A stretch of DNA of 64,000 bases, taken from assembly GCF_963576615.1 (NCBI RefSeq), contig NC_088708.1, forward strand, positions 3,348,001 to 3,412,000. Reading direction: 5' to 3'. Source of the DNA: Watersipora subatra. Taxonomy: Eukaryota > Bryozoa > Gymnolaemata > Cheilostomatida > Watersiporidae. The notes below the pieces were generated by a model. That model ran no database searches. It had not been told where the DNA came from and saw only the letters and a program-made list of their open reading frames with translations. This document shows, in pieces, positions 36,201 through 47,459 of this stretch; position 1 is the first letter of the stretch, and every line of letters begins with the position of its first letter. The position numbers were made by a program, and so were the translations under genes.

Positions 36201-38062
36201 AATTGTTGGTTTGATGTATGAGTAGTTTGCTAGTCGTTGCCCTTGAATATCTTCGCTTCCCTTGAATATCTGACTATGTCTTGCTAGTAGGTATGTTGCA
36301 ATATGGAAGGCTTGTTAGTTGTACGTTATGGATGTCTTGCTATTTGATGTTAAATTGTCTAAGGCTTCTTAGTTATGTTATTATTAAGGTTTATGAAAAG
36401 GTAAGATATTCGATTAAATGACTTGACCAGCAACCAGAACAACAAAAATGACATGGCAAGAGAGACTTGCTGTTGCGGGCAGTTTGAAGCTATAACTACT
36501 CCATGTTATAGGGATCGCTTTGCGCTACTTGACTGTAATGCTTCATTTCATTGCTAAAATGGTGGTAATTGCTGATATTTGGTATTTTACTAAAGTAATA
36601 ATACGTGAAAAAGTGCACAATATTGCTCATTACAGGGCGATTGGTAACTGGCCAACTTGGGTGTCATCTGTTGGTTGTATGCATTCTACAACTATCTGGG
36701 AAATAATCCATAGCTCATTTCGTTTAAAGTTTCAGCTCATGCATTACAAACCTAGTGACACACTACTACATGGCTAACAACAACAAAGTTTCAGCTCATG
36801 CATTACAAACCTAGTGACACCCTACTATGTGGCTAACAACAGCAAAGTTTCAGCTCATGCATTACAAACTTAGTGACACACTACTATGTGGATAACAACA
36901 GCAAAGTTTCAGCTCGTGCATTACAAACTTAGTGACACACTACTATGTGGCTAACAACAGCAAAGTTTCAGCTCAGGCATTACAAACTTAGTGACACACT
37001 ACTATGTGGCTAACAACAGCAAAGTTTCAGCTCATGCATTACAAACCTAGTGACCCACTACTATGTGGTTAACAATAGCAAAGCTCTGCTTTGTAATTTT
37101 GGGAAACTTTGTCTTTCAGTTCTAGAGTGCAAGAGAATGTTTATTGTATGTAGTTGCAACATGACTATGCAGTTGTCATCTGGAAACCTATTGTTATGTT
37201 TTCAGAGTCGGTCAAGAATGAGGTAGGGATGGGATTAACTGATGCTGAAGCTGATCTCATATTTAGTCAAAACAGTGATGAGTTATTGAACAATTTGAAA
37301 GGAGAGCTGCCTGATGACATTACAGACGCTATTTTGCATGTTGAGTATGAAGCTGAGATGGAAAAGCAAAAACAGCAGCAGTTATCTCACACGCAAACCA
37401 TTCCTCAGGCAGCAGCACAGCATCAGCAGCATCCACCACCCCCTCATCGCCTCATGCAGCAACCTGTTAACGCATATGACGTGGGTGGCAGCATGGATGG
37501 CTATACAGACGATTATGGCTCTGTCCATCAGTCATATGGCCAAGGGCCTCCCCCTGACTATCCCGGTGCTACAAAATTTATGCCTAATCATCTCAATGTT
37601 CACGCTAATCTCAATTACATGCATGAGCAGGGTAACAGGTATACTCATCATCAGATACATCCGAAGGTACCCACGTCTCTTAACAATGCACCGATGCTAC
37701 ATAGACAGTCCAGTTATCACTTACCTCCCTCTAGCCCTTTGTCACTTTCAGCTTCGTCCACTCAACTTAACTCTAACTCAATGTCTATAAATAGAATGGG
37801 TCGCCTTCCTCCTGTATCAACAATAACCATGCAGCAATGGCCTGGCTCTGAGTCAACGCCATACCAAAATGGTTTTCATAGCCCCACGGAGCAGCACCAT
37901 ATGTATCAACACAACGGACTGCCCTCTCCTCCGCACTATCAGCCCCCAAGGGAACATAGACTTATGTATTCTACACAGTTGTATAACAACGGTGCCTATA
38001 GCCTTAATAGATCACTGAGGCCTCCTCATCCACAATGTGTAAACATGCCAATGCAGCAATGA
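27280..38062 (+). CDS. INO80D: INO80 complex subunit D
   Basis: Eight coding exons with consistent phases: 27280-27494, 28545-29144, 29869-30078, 33050-33174, 34619-34767, 34896-35031, 35790-36023 and 37206-38062, giving 841 aa (human about 1027). INO80D is a metazoan accessory subunit of the INO80 chromatin remodeller in the nucleus. The N-terminus MYEGRNVHFTTNNKPLCSFS and the first Cys/His motif (KLCNLRRLHGFAFCVRHILE; QC-, RC-, then YCNAHMQVMGIIPKKERKKK) match the family closely. The second Cys/His motif spans exons 4-5 (HCTHIDEVDKPCHRRP, LCSRHLLNSSQQKLFLSCTY, PLCQSHLPKI). Exon 6 is Lys-rich and basic, exon 7 is acidic, and exon 8 contains ELPDDITDAI followed by a Gln/His/Pro/Ser-rich disordered tail. 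A poly(A) signal lies at 38232. The gene looks intact. Confidence 0.95.
28427..28578 (+). repeat. 76-bp tandem duplication covering a 3' splice site of INO80D
   Basis: 28427-28502 and 28503-28578 are near-identical (about four differences). Each contains the intron end tatttacag and the exon start gtactgcaatgcacacatgc. Splicing to the second acceptor (exon from 28545) keeps the frame with exon 1. Using the first (28469) adds 76 nt and shifts the frame to a stop. The duplication looks recent. Confidence 0.9.
30206..30992 (+). mobile_element. tRNA-tailed interspersed repeat, copy 4, in INO80D intron 3
   Basis: The 5' end has acgttgcccgggtaatg, followed by ctttgcacagaaaac and gcatcatttaccattct as in copies 1 and 6. 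The internal block at 30400-30540 matches copy 3. The tail includes gttgcgagttaagatcc (B-box-like) near 30880, then ttattgctataactggacag and aagatatatatagat. A 12-bp minisatellite lies within it. Confidence 0.6.
30799..30874. repeat. 12-bp minisatellite, about 6 copies
   Basis: The unit is acttgttagtag, with one tcttgttagtag variant. It sits inside tRNA-tailed repeat copy 4 in INO80D intron 3. Confidence 0.9.
31447..31889. repeat. 41-43-bp minisatellite in INO80D intron 3 (first part)
   Basis: About ten units of the type tttatgtttcatagagttat followed by gttatagctcatccgctagt and gtg, with tcataatctagtgta and shorter tttcagag variants. The array is cut by a pogo-like MITE at 31890 and resumes with more decayed units at 32556. 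Confidence 0.9.
31890..32553. mobile_element. pogo-like MITE, copy 2, inserted in the minisatellite
   Basis: Ends are ctgtaaaacctctatttgaa (31890) and the complement of ccgtaaaaacctttatttga ending at 32553. TA flanks each end (31888-31889, 32554-32555). Deleting the element and one TA restores the minisatellite phrase gtgtatttatgtttcgtag, which fixes both the boundaries and the TA target duplication. Confidence 0.85.
32556..32690. repeat. minisatellite, second part after the MITE
   Basis: Continuation of the 43-bp array with diverged units (tgtttcgtagagttttgttg, then ctcgtaatata, ggaattatgctatagctcac, cataatctagtgtattt). Confidence 0.7.
35061..35563. repeat. 50-bp minisatellite, ten identical copies, in INO80D intron 6
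   Basis: The unit starts gacactcttatttagagagg and ends cagtaacaccctct. Ten consecutive copies show no differences by eye, and the array begins only 30 bp after the exon 6 donor. Perfect identity indicates very recent amplification or an assembly effect. Confidence 0.95.
36726..37080. repeat. 59-bp minisatellite, 6 copies, in INO80D intron 7
   Basis: The unit starts aaagtttcagctcatgcatt and ends ctatgtggctaacaacagc, at 36726, 36785, 36844, 36903, 36962 and 37021, with a few substitutions. It ends about 125 bp before exon 8. Confidence 0.93.
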
Positions 38063-38231
38063 GCTAACTTATAAACATGCTCCATCGACCGATTCTTTCC
38101 TTGTGCCAAACATTTTCCTCTTTTTTTACTAATTTTGCTAGATCTTTTCAAACTAAAGATGTTTTCTTTTGTATTGCTATTTTTTTAATCAAATGGTAAA
38201 CTGTTGCAATGTAATACATTATTCAAGTGAC

Positions 38232-38237
38232 AATAAA
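38232..38237 (+). terminator. poly(A) signal of INO80D
   Basis: AATAAA about 170 nt past the stop codon, in caataaagttattg, followed by a T-rich stretch. Confidence 0.65.
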
Positions 38238-38489
38238 GTTATTGTTAACAAAATTTTTTTAATAGAAACAACTATTCTGTTGTCATACAAAAAGGAAATG
38301 TCAGATAGAAATTTGTTGATAATTTATACATAGCTGCTTCTGGGCAACTGCATTAAATTTACTTCGAATTTATTTTTTGTACAGCAATTGGGTTCACACA
38401 CGGTAAAATATAAAATACAAACAATTATGGCAATACTCGCAGGTGTATTCTTAGAATCTGTTCATTTTAAAGATTTTATTACAACGGGT

Positions 38490-38660
38490 TGTTGTCTCTT
38501 GCTAACTGCGACAGCTCGCGCTATTGGTCAGTTCAAACACTAAACTTAGCGGAACGTGTAACATTCGACAACTATTCGGATATTACATTCTTGCACGCAT
38601 GCTATCCGGAAGCGACGAAACCGGAACGTGAGCGGCAGGTTGATTAACGCAGCGTAGCAA
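38490..38660. promoter_or_regulatory. GC/CpG-richer patch with inverted CCAAT box, possible promoter
   Basis: Against the AT-rich background this stretch has several CpGs (cagctcgcgctattggtcag; ggaagcgacgaaaccggaac). It includes attgg, an inverted CCAAT box, and sits just past the INO80D poly(A) site. It could be the promoter and first non-coding exon of the next plus-strand gene, 10 kb away, or of something on the minus strand. No transcript start can be shown. Confidence 0.25.
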
Positions 38661-38665
38661 ATAGA

Positions 38666-38890
38666 TTAGAGTTTACGTAAATATGCATTTAAAAACGGTT
38701 CTGCAATGTAAGTAATGGTAGGTTCTAAAATAATTGTGCAACAAAATTCATTTTTTACTGAAGGCAAAATGTGTAATAGTTGGCTCATTATTAACAGCCG
38801 TGCATTTGGTCGTGTTTCAAACGCAACCTGCATCGTTTCCATTGCCCTCACAATTTCTTCTTTGTTTCCATTTAGAGTAGCACGCTGCAA
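38666..38890 (-). other. minus-strand open frame, possible exon or gene fragment
   Basis: Reads about 70 residues with protein-like composition (RATLNGNKEEIVRAMETMQ, then RPNARLLIMSQLLH). It is preceded on the minus strand by tttgcag, which could be an acceptor. There is no ATG at the start, no partner exon and no domain I recognise. It may be a decayed gene copy. Low certainty. Confidence 0.2.
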
Positions 38891-41290
38891 ATCGTTGTTT
38901 TTTAATACTGCAGTGATAATGAATTAGTTGTGTGGGTTAATGGCAGTATAGTTGTTTCTAAAGTGCGTCCACGTCAGCACATCTATTGCAGCAGGTATGA
39001 TGTTAATGGACCTGAAAATTAATAGATTACTTTGGGTTTGCAATTCACATCGGTTTGGTGATTTTAACCAAATTTACACTTGTAAACAAACTAAATGTTT
39101 ATGTTGTCATATTGTACTAATCATAACTCTGGGTGTTTGCTAGTCTTTATTCCAGATCTTTAGTAGAAACAACTAATACGCAAGGAGAATATTTCTACGC
39201 CTGTTTTTGTCGTACACAAAATCTTACAAAGAATTTGTGCTGAGTAAAATTAGTTAAATAATTTCAACAATTATCAATGAATTACTCTTAAAGCGAAGCT
39301 GCAAAACGCACCACTATTGTTTTAGTAAAATTGTAGTTTGTAACGTTTTACTGTTTATTTTGAACGTAATGGTTTCTATGCTCGGCTTGCTATTTAGCAA
39401 TTGAAACAATAGACTGCGAATACCAATGTTTATTATCTTTCTAACTTTGAAATTTTTATTAAAGCTGTAACCAGTCGGATCTTAGTTATGTGTGACGTGT
39501 TCTGAACGAAAAAAGTTTCATCTAGCCGTTTCAAGTTTATAGCAAACTATTTTTGTTATTGTCAAAATTCTAGGCATGACTAGAATTATCATGCAAAGTT
39601 ATACCTGCATGCATCTGTATAACTTTTTTTGCAAATAAAATACTACAGTTAACATAGAGATCAAGAATGTTTCCGATTTGTCTGTCGTGTAGCTACATTT
39701 CTTTGCTTTGTCTATTAAATACAGCAAATATTTGTTAGTAACTAAAATTTCATAATTACCGCTTTGGTTACAAATTTCCATACAAAGTTGTTGTTTTTTT
39801 AGTTGTATTCACACATAATGTGCACACCTCTATAGATATAATAGATTTGCATGATGCTTTATTTGTAACAACCACACTCATGTTGAAACCTAGCCAGTGT
39901 CTTTGGTCATTTATGCTGTTCATTTAAGGCTCAATTTCTTTTGAGACTTCTGATATATTACTATTTAAAGAGAGCAATATGCACTAAACTTTTTAATGCA
40001 TCACAGATATTTGGAAATTGTCATTTATATGTATATTATGATAACAAAATGTAGAGAATTTTTTCTAGTGTACACACTGCTGCACTGAGCTGGGCATTGG
40101 ATTCGTTAGCCTCCATCAAAAAGTGAAATATAATTGCATGTTTAATAATACAGTCTGTCCTTAGCCAAGATGACCGGATCACACCTGTAATAACAATTTG
40201 GTGGTCCTTGATGCTCTGGGTTGGTTAGCATTGCTGGGCTATTTCATTGGCTGATGGCGGCGGGTAGTGGCTCGATTGGTGTTACTCTGTAGCTGAGCTT
40301 TCTTGGTCAGTCTTTTTAGAACCTTACAGTGTGTCACAACTTATTACTCTGTATTAGCACTTTTTATGTTACAAGTTATATCAGCAAGCTGGAATGGCAA
40401 ACCAAAGACTTCACGGTAGTTTGGAGAATAAATAAATGTCATTAAACAACAATCTACACGTACATCTGTTTATTACCACTATCAGTGAATCTACTCACAA
40501 CATTCTTGCTTGCTTGGGTTGCTGGCAGATCCGAAAACTGCCATACAAAAGATGACACACACATCACATTATGGTTTCAATAAATTTAATATTCGTCATT
40601 GAGTTGAGTAAGAGAAAAACGAAAGAGTATTGCTATGTATTTTAATGAATATATGCTGATAGTCATTTACCATAAAAATGGTGCAGTAAACAATAGGTAC
40701 TGCCAGAAGAAATAGTTTGGTTAAAAGTCCTTTACATGCTATTGCTAAAGCATTTCATTATATCAGTATGATGTGCAGGGTTTGGCTATAGGTGTTCAGA
40801 TAGGAGCTACTTTGTCCAGTTTATCATATTTAGACTAGTAAATTCTTTTGCTGACTGGTGGATTCTAGTCACATGGTTTTGATAAGATAAGAAGAAGATT
40901 TGTGGCTGATTACTTAAACAAATTGGTTTGCTAACCAAATATAATGACCTACACCAAACTATCTGGTTAGCAACCTATCTATCTGATTACCAAAGTCGAT
41001 CTATCAAAGACACCAGCAAATTGTATAAATTTTATAATAGGTAATACGCCTCAAAAACAAGATTTAGTATGGCAGTGTTTCACTCCTCCAGGAGAGAAAA
41101 AATTCCAAAGCCAAATGCATCATGTGTAGTTTTTTTATAAAAGGTCATCTGGCACAGCTAAACAGATATTTTGAATTATGAACAAGTGTTGAGATGGAAG
41201 CCATCCGAGCGGACTAGTAACCTTCTCTAATCAAACTGAAACCAGCCCGTCACCAGCCAGTCAGTAGCACCATCCACCAGTGTAGTTAAT
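38891..41290. other. 2.4 kb without a recognised feature
   Basis: AT-rich with only short frames. A moderately GC-richer patch near 40165-40310 (gatgaccggatcacacctgt; gatggcggcgggtagtggct) stands out, but I cannot assign it to an exon, SINE or promoter. Confidence 0.3.
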
Positions 41291-41961
41291 CACTATGTTT
41301 CCATGATGCGCAGTGCTTCGATGCAGCCCCCTCCGAAGTCGAGGGGATTGTACATTTACATGCTGCGCAGTGGTTTTCAGCAAATTAGCCAGAAAAGAGA
41401 AATTGTATAAATCGAATCGCTGGATGGATACATGGAAACGATCATGGATACCGAATGTCAGAAACGGTATTTTTATGCTTTTCTCATCATTATACTTTAA
41501 TTTACAATACACATTCACAATGTTTTACAAACCTTAACACAATTTTTAAAAATAATATATTTTTAATAAATATTTATTTAAGTAATAGATTATTTAAATG
41601 TTACTTTAGAACTTGCCACCTATTTTTCGAAAAGTGTTGGTATCGATAACAAAGTCCAGGAAAGTAATCACTTCATCATCCTCGTAGGAGCAGACCATAA
41701 TTAAATTTAAGTGAAAAAATATCGGAATAATAGCAAAAACAAGATAAGCAGGATAACTTTTGTACTAGTTTATGGCGCTCGAAGAATCTGTCTCCACGGC
41801 ATGAGAGCTATGCGCAGCGATTGCGCAATTGCTGTTTCCTTGCTGCGAATTTGCACTGGCTTCGCACTGATCAGCGCGTAGTGATTTCAGTGCGAAGATG
41901 CCGTTTCCATGATTCGGAAAGAGCGCAACTCCGAAGTACTGCGCATCATGGAAACATAGTG
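41291..41961. mobile_element. non-autonomous PIF/Harbinger-like element
   Basis: The left end cactatgtttccatgatgcg (41291) and the right end, its exact complement (ending 41961), form inverted repeats of about 30 bp. The trinucleotide aat flanks both sides, matching a 3-bp target duplication. The GC-rich subterminal regions with many tgcgcag motifs contrast with the AT-rich host. No transposase is visible. Superfamily assignment rests on the 3-bp duplication only. A related left end may occur near 55898. Confidence 0.7.
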
Positions 41962-42149
41962 AATGTAGTTCCAACAACTAATCATGGTATCGAACTAACA
42001 AAAAAATGACTCACAACCAACACTGCACTGAAAGGGTTTTTAACAGACTATGGTACCACAACAGAACTTATAGGACTTATCTGATAAGGCAATGAAAAAT
42101 ATTGTGGTGATGTTGACAAAGACATAGGACAATGTTAGTGATTTGAGTC

Positions 42150-44681
42150 TTAAAGGTTGACTTGCAACAAAATTTACATTACAGTTATTTTATATCAAAA
42201 TATTCACCACGTTTTACTCTGCTAAGTTGTAGGTGCAAAATATGTGACAATGTGATTACAAGCTCAAAAATGAACAGTTAATCGCAGCCATCACGAAAGC
42301 GCCGTAGTTTGAATCCCTTTCCAAAATGGTTCAAATGGGACGTAGTTGAACATGATGGCTTCTGTTTACACTTTCATGCAACCTCAATCGTCAAAATATT
42401 TTCACAAATGTACTTCACCCATTCAATAAAACCATGTATATTGTCCTTACGCATCTATTTCATCATCATCGAAATGCTGTCACTTGTAGCACTGATATTT
42501 CAACACCTACCATAAAATGTGTTTAATTTTTTAACCTTAGCACGGAGAAGTGCATATTATCCTCTGATAAAATGAATGGCCTGTTGGTCACTGGTAATAG
42601 TCGAAAAACGCTGTAGAAATTGTCCACACCATATGGCAAAAAGTATGGGCCACATGATCAGATTACGACTAGATGATTAGACCAAGCTGAAACGAAACTG
42701 TTATGTAGCGAGCATCTATATTTAATATGGGCTTTCCGGTAGAACCCGAAGTGTTTGTCATAAACTAGTGCTACGAGATGTTTTATATTGTGCCTTTTAT
42801 TGGCTTTCTATTTCACGTGACAACATCACATGTCAAAACAATAACCACTTTGAGTTGAGTACGTCAACGCGACTCCAACCTACAGCATTTTCGTGATGGC
42901 TGCAATTAACTGTTCGTTTTTTAGCTTTCAAGAGCTTGTAATCACATTTCCACATATCTTGCACCTATATCGCAGCAGTGTAAAACATGGTGAATCTTTT
43001 GATACCAAATACCGTAAAACCTCTAATTAAATGCCACCTCTATTTGAACGTCACCTCCGATTGACCGCCACCCTGAGAGAAGAGTTGAAAAATAGACCAC
43101 CACTCTCCAATGGAGCGCCACCTCCATTTGACTGCCACTTGGACATTATTTGATATTTACGAGCCTATAATATCAACTGATCAGTATAAAAGTGTCCACA
43201 AAATCGTATTAATAATGAATTGTTTATATCAATACCAGTTAATTCTTTTGTTGGCCAATTCCAAAGCTTTTCGTTTTTTTCGTTAAAACTTTGAAAGCAA
43301 CACCGTACCAATAATCAATAATGGTTTCTGGCTAGTAGTAGCTCTCTGTTTAACGCGGTCTTTCTACTTCAAAGTAGGATACGTTTATCCAAAAAAATAA
43401 ACAGTTTAAATTTACGATGGTGGATGAACTTTCACAGCAACGCTATAGAAATAATTACTGTCTCGGGCTAATAGTGGTTCCTTGTACTAATAGTGGTCCT
43501 GATACTTCGAAGTAACCTTATAAAAAGTTTTTAAAAAAAACCGTTTAAATTTACGATGGAAGATGGAACTTTGAAAGCAACGCCATAGAAATAACTACTA
43601 ACTGTCTCGGGCTAATAGTAGTTTTTTGTTTAACCTGGCCCTAATACTTCGAAGGACTTGCATATAAAAACCTGTTCGCAAGTTTTGGACCAAAGATTAC
43701 GTTTATTGTGAGTAAAACTTCTAGCAACATTAGTGCTAAATGCAGCGCGTGAACATTTTGCTCTCCCAAAAATTGTTTGGATGCTAATATCGATTAGTTC
43801 AGCAGTGCAGAAAAGAGTGGAGACCAGAAGATATTGTGGAAGGTATTGGACAACTAAAAGATGTTCGTTTCATCGAAAGCAACAGTCAGAACGCAGCTAT
43901 CCGAGCAAACAATGAAAATATTTCTGTTTTAAAAACGTTAATTTTTATTTCTGCATGTAGTATAAGTATGGTTCGTTTATGTCACTTGTTCATAAATATA
44001 TATTTGTATCATTTGATAGATTATTGTTGTATACCTTATAAATATGCAGATTTATAGCATGTTATTTAATGGCATCCTTGCCGCTATTTAACACGATTTA
44101 CAAAGGATTGATGCTCATAACTCCACTTCTGTTGCACATAACATGCTAGTTTTGGCTGCAAACTGTAGCAAACATATCAGTGAGTGCAATGAGCTTTTAT
44201 TCAACAATGTTAAACATATATATAAAATAAAAATATGTTTTCAAATTTAGAATAAACTAAATTCTGAAAATGCCAACAAATTGCAAAGAAGGACACAGGC
44301 TATAATATCGTTGCTAGTAAATTGCAAGCAATATGTATCATCTGGTATAGATATTTCTCCGTTTTTGATGCACGTTTATTAAGAGGTCTTTGACAAGTTG
44401 GAGGTAAGTTAGCAGATTTATTGCATTCAAAATGTTTAATATCAGTCTATCGGAAGAGTGGGCAAAATATGGGGGATATTCGCCTCGCCGATAATAGGGC
44501 TACATATATCTTGCGAAAATTATGACGAGCTAGTTGAAAAATAGACCGCCGGCCTCTATTTGAACGCCGCCTCCAATTGACCTCCACTATAGAAGAAAGG
44601 TTAAAAAATAGAGCGTCATGGTGTTCAATTAGAGGTTTTACGGTAACTGTAATATGAATTTTGTTGCAAGTCAACCTTTAA
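42150..44681. mobile_element. TTAA foldback element (Kolobok/piggyBac-type ends) split by a nested MITE
   Basis: The left arm from 42150 begins ttaaaggttgacttgcaac; the right arm ends with its complement at 44681. TTAA at each outer end fits the TTAA target site of Kolobok and piggyBac elements. The inverted arms are long: tgcaaaatatgtgacaatgt and acagttaatcgcagccatca on the left recur inverted near 42890-42990 on the right. The right arm is interrupted at 43012 by a pogo-like MITE and resumes at 44644. Without it the element is about 0.9 kb. No coding frame. Confidence 0.75.
43012..44643. mobile_element. pogo-like element, copy 3, nested in the TTAA element
   Basis: Ends ccgtaaaacctctaattaaa (43012) and the complement of ccgtaaaacctctaattgaa (ending 44643) with TA duplications at 43010-43011 and 44644-44645. 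Subterminal gccacctctatttgaacg motifs repeat inward from both ends. Internal 43795-43915 contains an open peptide (CRKEWRPEDIVEGIGQLKDV) that also survives in copy 1, suggesting a shared transposase-derived segment. Confidence 0.85.
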
Positions 44682-44689
44682 AAGAAGTT

Positions 44690-46545
44690 GTGGAAATAAT
44701 GTTAACAAATTACAATATCAAACGCACTAAATCAAATGCAGAAAGCAATTCGTACAACCATCAATGCTGTATAATGTTAAAATTTTTTTAAAGAACTTCG
44801 TGTGAATTGTCACCAAATCAGGTGAATATGTTTTATTTGACACTGTATTCCTATCTGTGAGTTGATGAGTTGGAGCAGCTATTGAAATCTGAAAATTTTC
44901 TCTCAAGACTGGCCTATAACATCGAGTACCAAACCATAAGTAATCAAATCAAATCACATGTTTTTGTACCACAATGTTAAAGCATCTTCGTTGTGCTAGT
45001 GAAAATCATTAAGTGTTCCCAGTCCTACTTAAGATATTTCTTACAGCTGTGAACTCTAGTGGGTGTTAAAATGGAAATAATTTTTTTGTTCAATTTGTGT
45101 CAAAATAAAAAACAGGCTTGGCACACAAGATGCTGCAAAGATAGTTGGACTTAACTATCTTTATGAACTAACCAACATGGATACATGCAATGCTTGGCGT
45201 TAATCAAGCTTTCAATATACAAAAACTAATAGAAGTATTTCATACTCTAGATGTTTTAAAAAATAATTATTAACAGCAGCTTATTTGCTGTATAAAGTGA
45301 AAAATAACTGATAATTTTTTATCCTTGTTTGTGAGTCTTTTACACAGCACAAAATAGGTATTATGTGGTATTATGAAAGGTCAATTTAGTAATGCGAAAG
45401 CATTGAGAAAATTTTCAACTAATCAAGTAAATTAATATACAAAATATGTGAGATATAAATGATGCTTATGTATAGATGGTTTGCCTATTGTTCATTCGTT
45501 ACGCCATTTCTCAACAAATCTGCTATTGCATATTTGATGCAAAAGCAGATTTGCATCATGCATCATTCGATCATATTCTTCATCATGCCTTATTGGATCA
45601 TTTGCAATTAAATTAGTTTGGTGGTATCAGGATGTTGGGTCATATCAAATTGTTGTGGTCCAGATTTAGCATCAATGTTTTTTGTGGTTGTTTGAATGAT
45701 GGTGTGCAAATTTTATTTTCTAACAATGTTAAGCAGGATTTCATTACACAGCTAATATAAGTCATTCATAAGGAGTTATTACATGCAGTATACTTTTGGT
45801 ATCACATCATCTATATTGTATGCCATCTATTTTTTTTGCCAATACAGTATTTATTTCTTAGTTTTAGCATATTTTTAAACAACAGATCACCTGGTCTAAT
45901 TAGTTTTATCAACTGTTATCGCAATAGGGTTTGAAACCAATTAATTGCAAATTGTTTCAATCATCATCTTGAGAAAAACAAAGTAAGTCTTCAATATTCT
46001 AAGAAGCATCAAGGTTTTTTAAATTAACCTCAACTATTTAATCTCAACATAGTAAACTTCAACTTTCAATGCGACAAGAGTCTTGCCGCAAGACTACAAT
46101 ATCTCAAGCAATTGATTGATATGCCAATATAGGGTCTCTGAGGCATAAAATATATACCGTAGGCGCTCCTATAACGTAAATAATCTATTTTAGGAAAGTT
46201 TGCATTATAAAACAGTAAAATACATGTAAATTGCCTAATCTGTTCCAAAATCTTTCCAAACTCACCCCTTTGACCATGCAAAGAGGGAAAACTTGATTTA
46301 ACTCTCAATTTGTGGGCTGTATTTTAATTGCAGTATTATTGGTTTACATCAACAACTTTTCTCCTTTTCATGATTAATCTCAATGGGTTTATAGACCATG
46401 ATTGTGGTAGTTTTACAAGTTGATGGGGAGCGTACTTCTTCGATGTTCTTTTGCAACGATTTGCTTATTTTTGTGAACAGCAAAGTTTATTGTGCAAAGT
46501 TAAACTAATAACAAATATTTTGTATGTCTACAATAAGGCAAAACA
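44690..46545. other. 1.9 kb without a recognised gene
   Basis: AT-rich sequence with short frames only. I see no exon with supported splice sites and no complete repeat. Confidence 0.35.
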
Positions 46546-46549
46546 ACAA

Positions 46550-46690
46550 AATCTTTATTCTATAAAAAGAGGTTCTACCTGTTTGTCGTCTATCTGTATC
46601 CAGGGGTTAAGGTTATGGTAAAAGATAACTTTCGGCGATACTCCAACTCGCGACATTCAGACTCGTATCACCTTCACCAATCGATCACCT
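46550..46690 (-). repeat. tRNA-tailed repeat, tail fragment (copy 5)
   Basis: The complement reads gaatgtcgcgagttggagta, then cgaaagttatcttttaccat, then a cagatagac tract, in the same order as the tails of copies 1 and 4. The 5' part of the family is absent. Confidence 0.4.
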
Positions 46691-47297
46691 TTAAGTATTT
46701 ATGAACAATTGTGCAGCTATCCTATTATCTGTTTTTTCGACACATTTGACGATCTATTGCGGTGAGCTAGAATTTCCTGAAAGTTATATATCATAGATAC
46801 AATGGTATACGCACGTCGTTTTTTCTTCCGCAAGTGCGGCGAGATAAGCTAACATTGAAATCGATTTTGAAAACTTGACACTTTACGTTATATAGGGATT
46901 TTTTACGTAGTATTAAGCAAAAACTTCACATAAATTTTTTATGTTATCTGGAATTTGTGTTATAGAATGTATACATCATAGGAGCGTCTAATGTGCTGGT
47001 TTACATGAGATGTAAGCTGCCACAGTGATACGGTTCTAAAACGCATACAGTGTGGTTCTCCTACAAGCCCATTTTAAACTGAATGCACAAATTATGATTA
47101 CCTTCTATCAAAATGTCAGCTAGTACAATAATGCAAAGTCAGTGTTGTTATGTATTTGTAACATTGCAAAAAATAGGTTTAAAGCTACTAAACCAAATTT
47201 CAACGAGCACTTTAGTTTATTTTGCTAATATTCTCTTAGATGTTTGCGAATGACTATTCTATATTTAGCACAAGTGGAGTGCAACATCAGTAATGAA

Positions 47298-47431
47298 ACA
47301 CTTGCGCACATTTGTCAAACTGGTGCTTTGACACCAGTTTGACAAATGTGCACAAGTGTTAATAAATAAACTTATTTATGTTTGGTGTTTTTTTGGTGCT
47401 TTAAACCAATAAAGCACCAAAAAACACCAAA
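47298..47431. repeat. cluster of strong inverted repeats (cruciform candidates)
   Basis: Hairpin 1: 47298-47325 with 47332-47360, arms cacttgcgcacatttgtcaa and caaactggtg against their complements with one mismatch and a 6-base loop. Hairpin 2: 47381-47402 with 47410-47431, arms tttggtgttttttggtgctt against taaagcaccaaaaaacacca. A third, parallel copy of ttttttggtgctttattgg follows at 47434-47455. A weaker aaataaa/tttattt palindrome lies between the two. Confidence 0.85.
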
Positions 47432-47459
47432 CTGTTTTTTGGTGCTTTATTGGTTTTCG

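Noticed and set aside
37314..37790. 158-aa alternative-frame protein in the last INO80D exon
   Set aside because: Shadow frame of the Gln/His/Pro-rich INO80D C-terminus, which is in phase with seven upstream exons.
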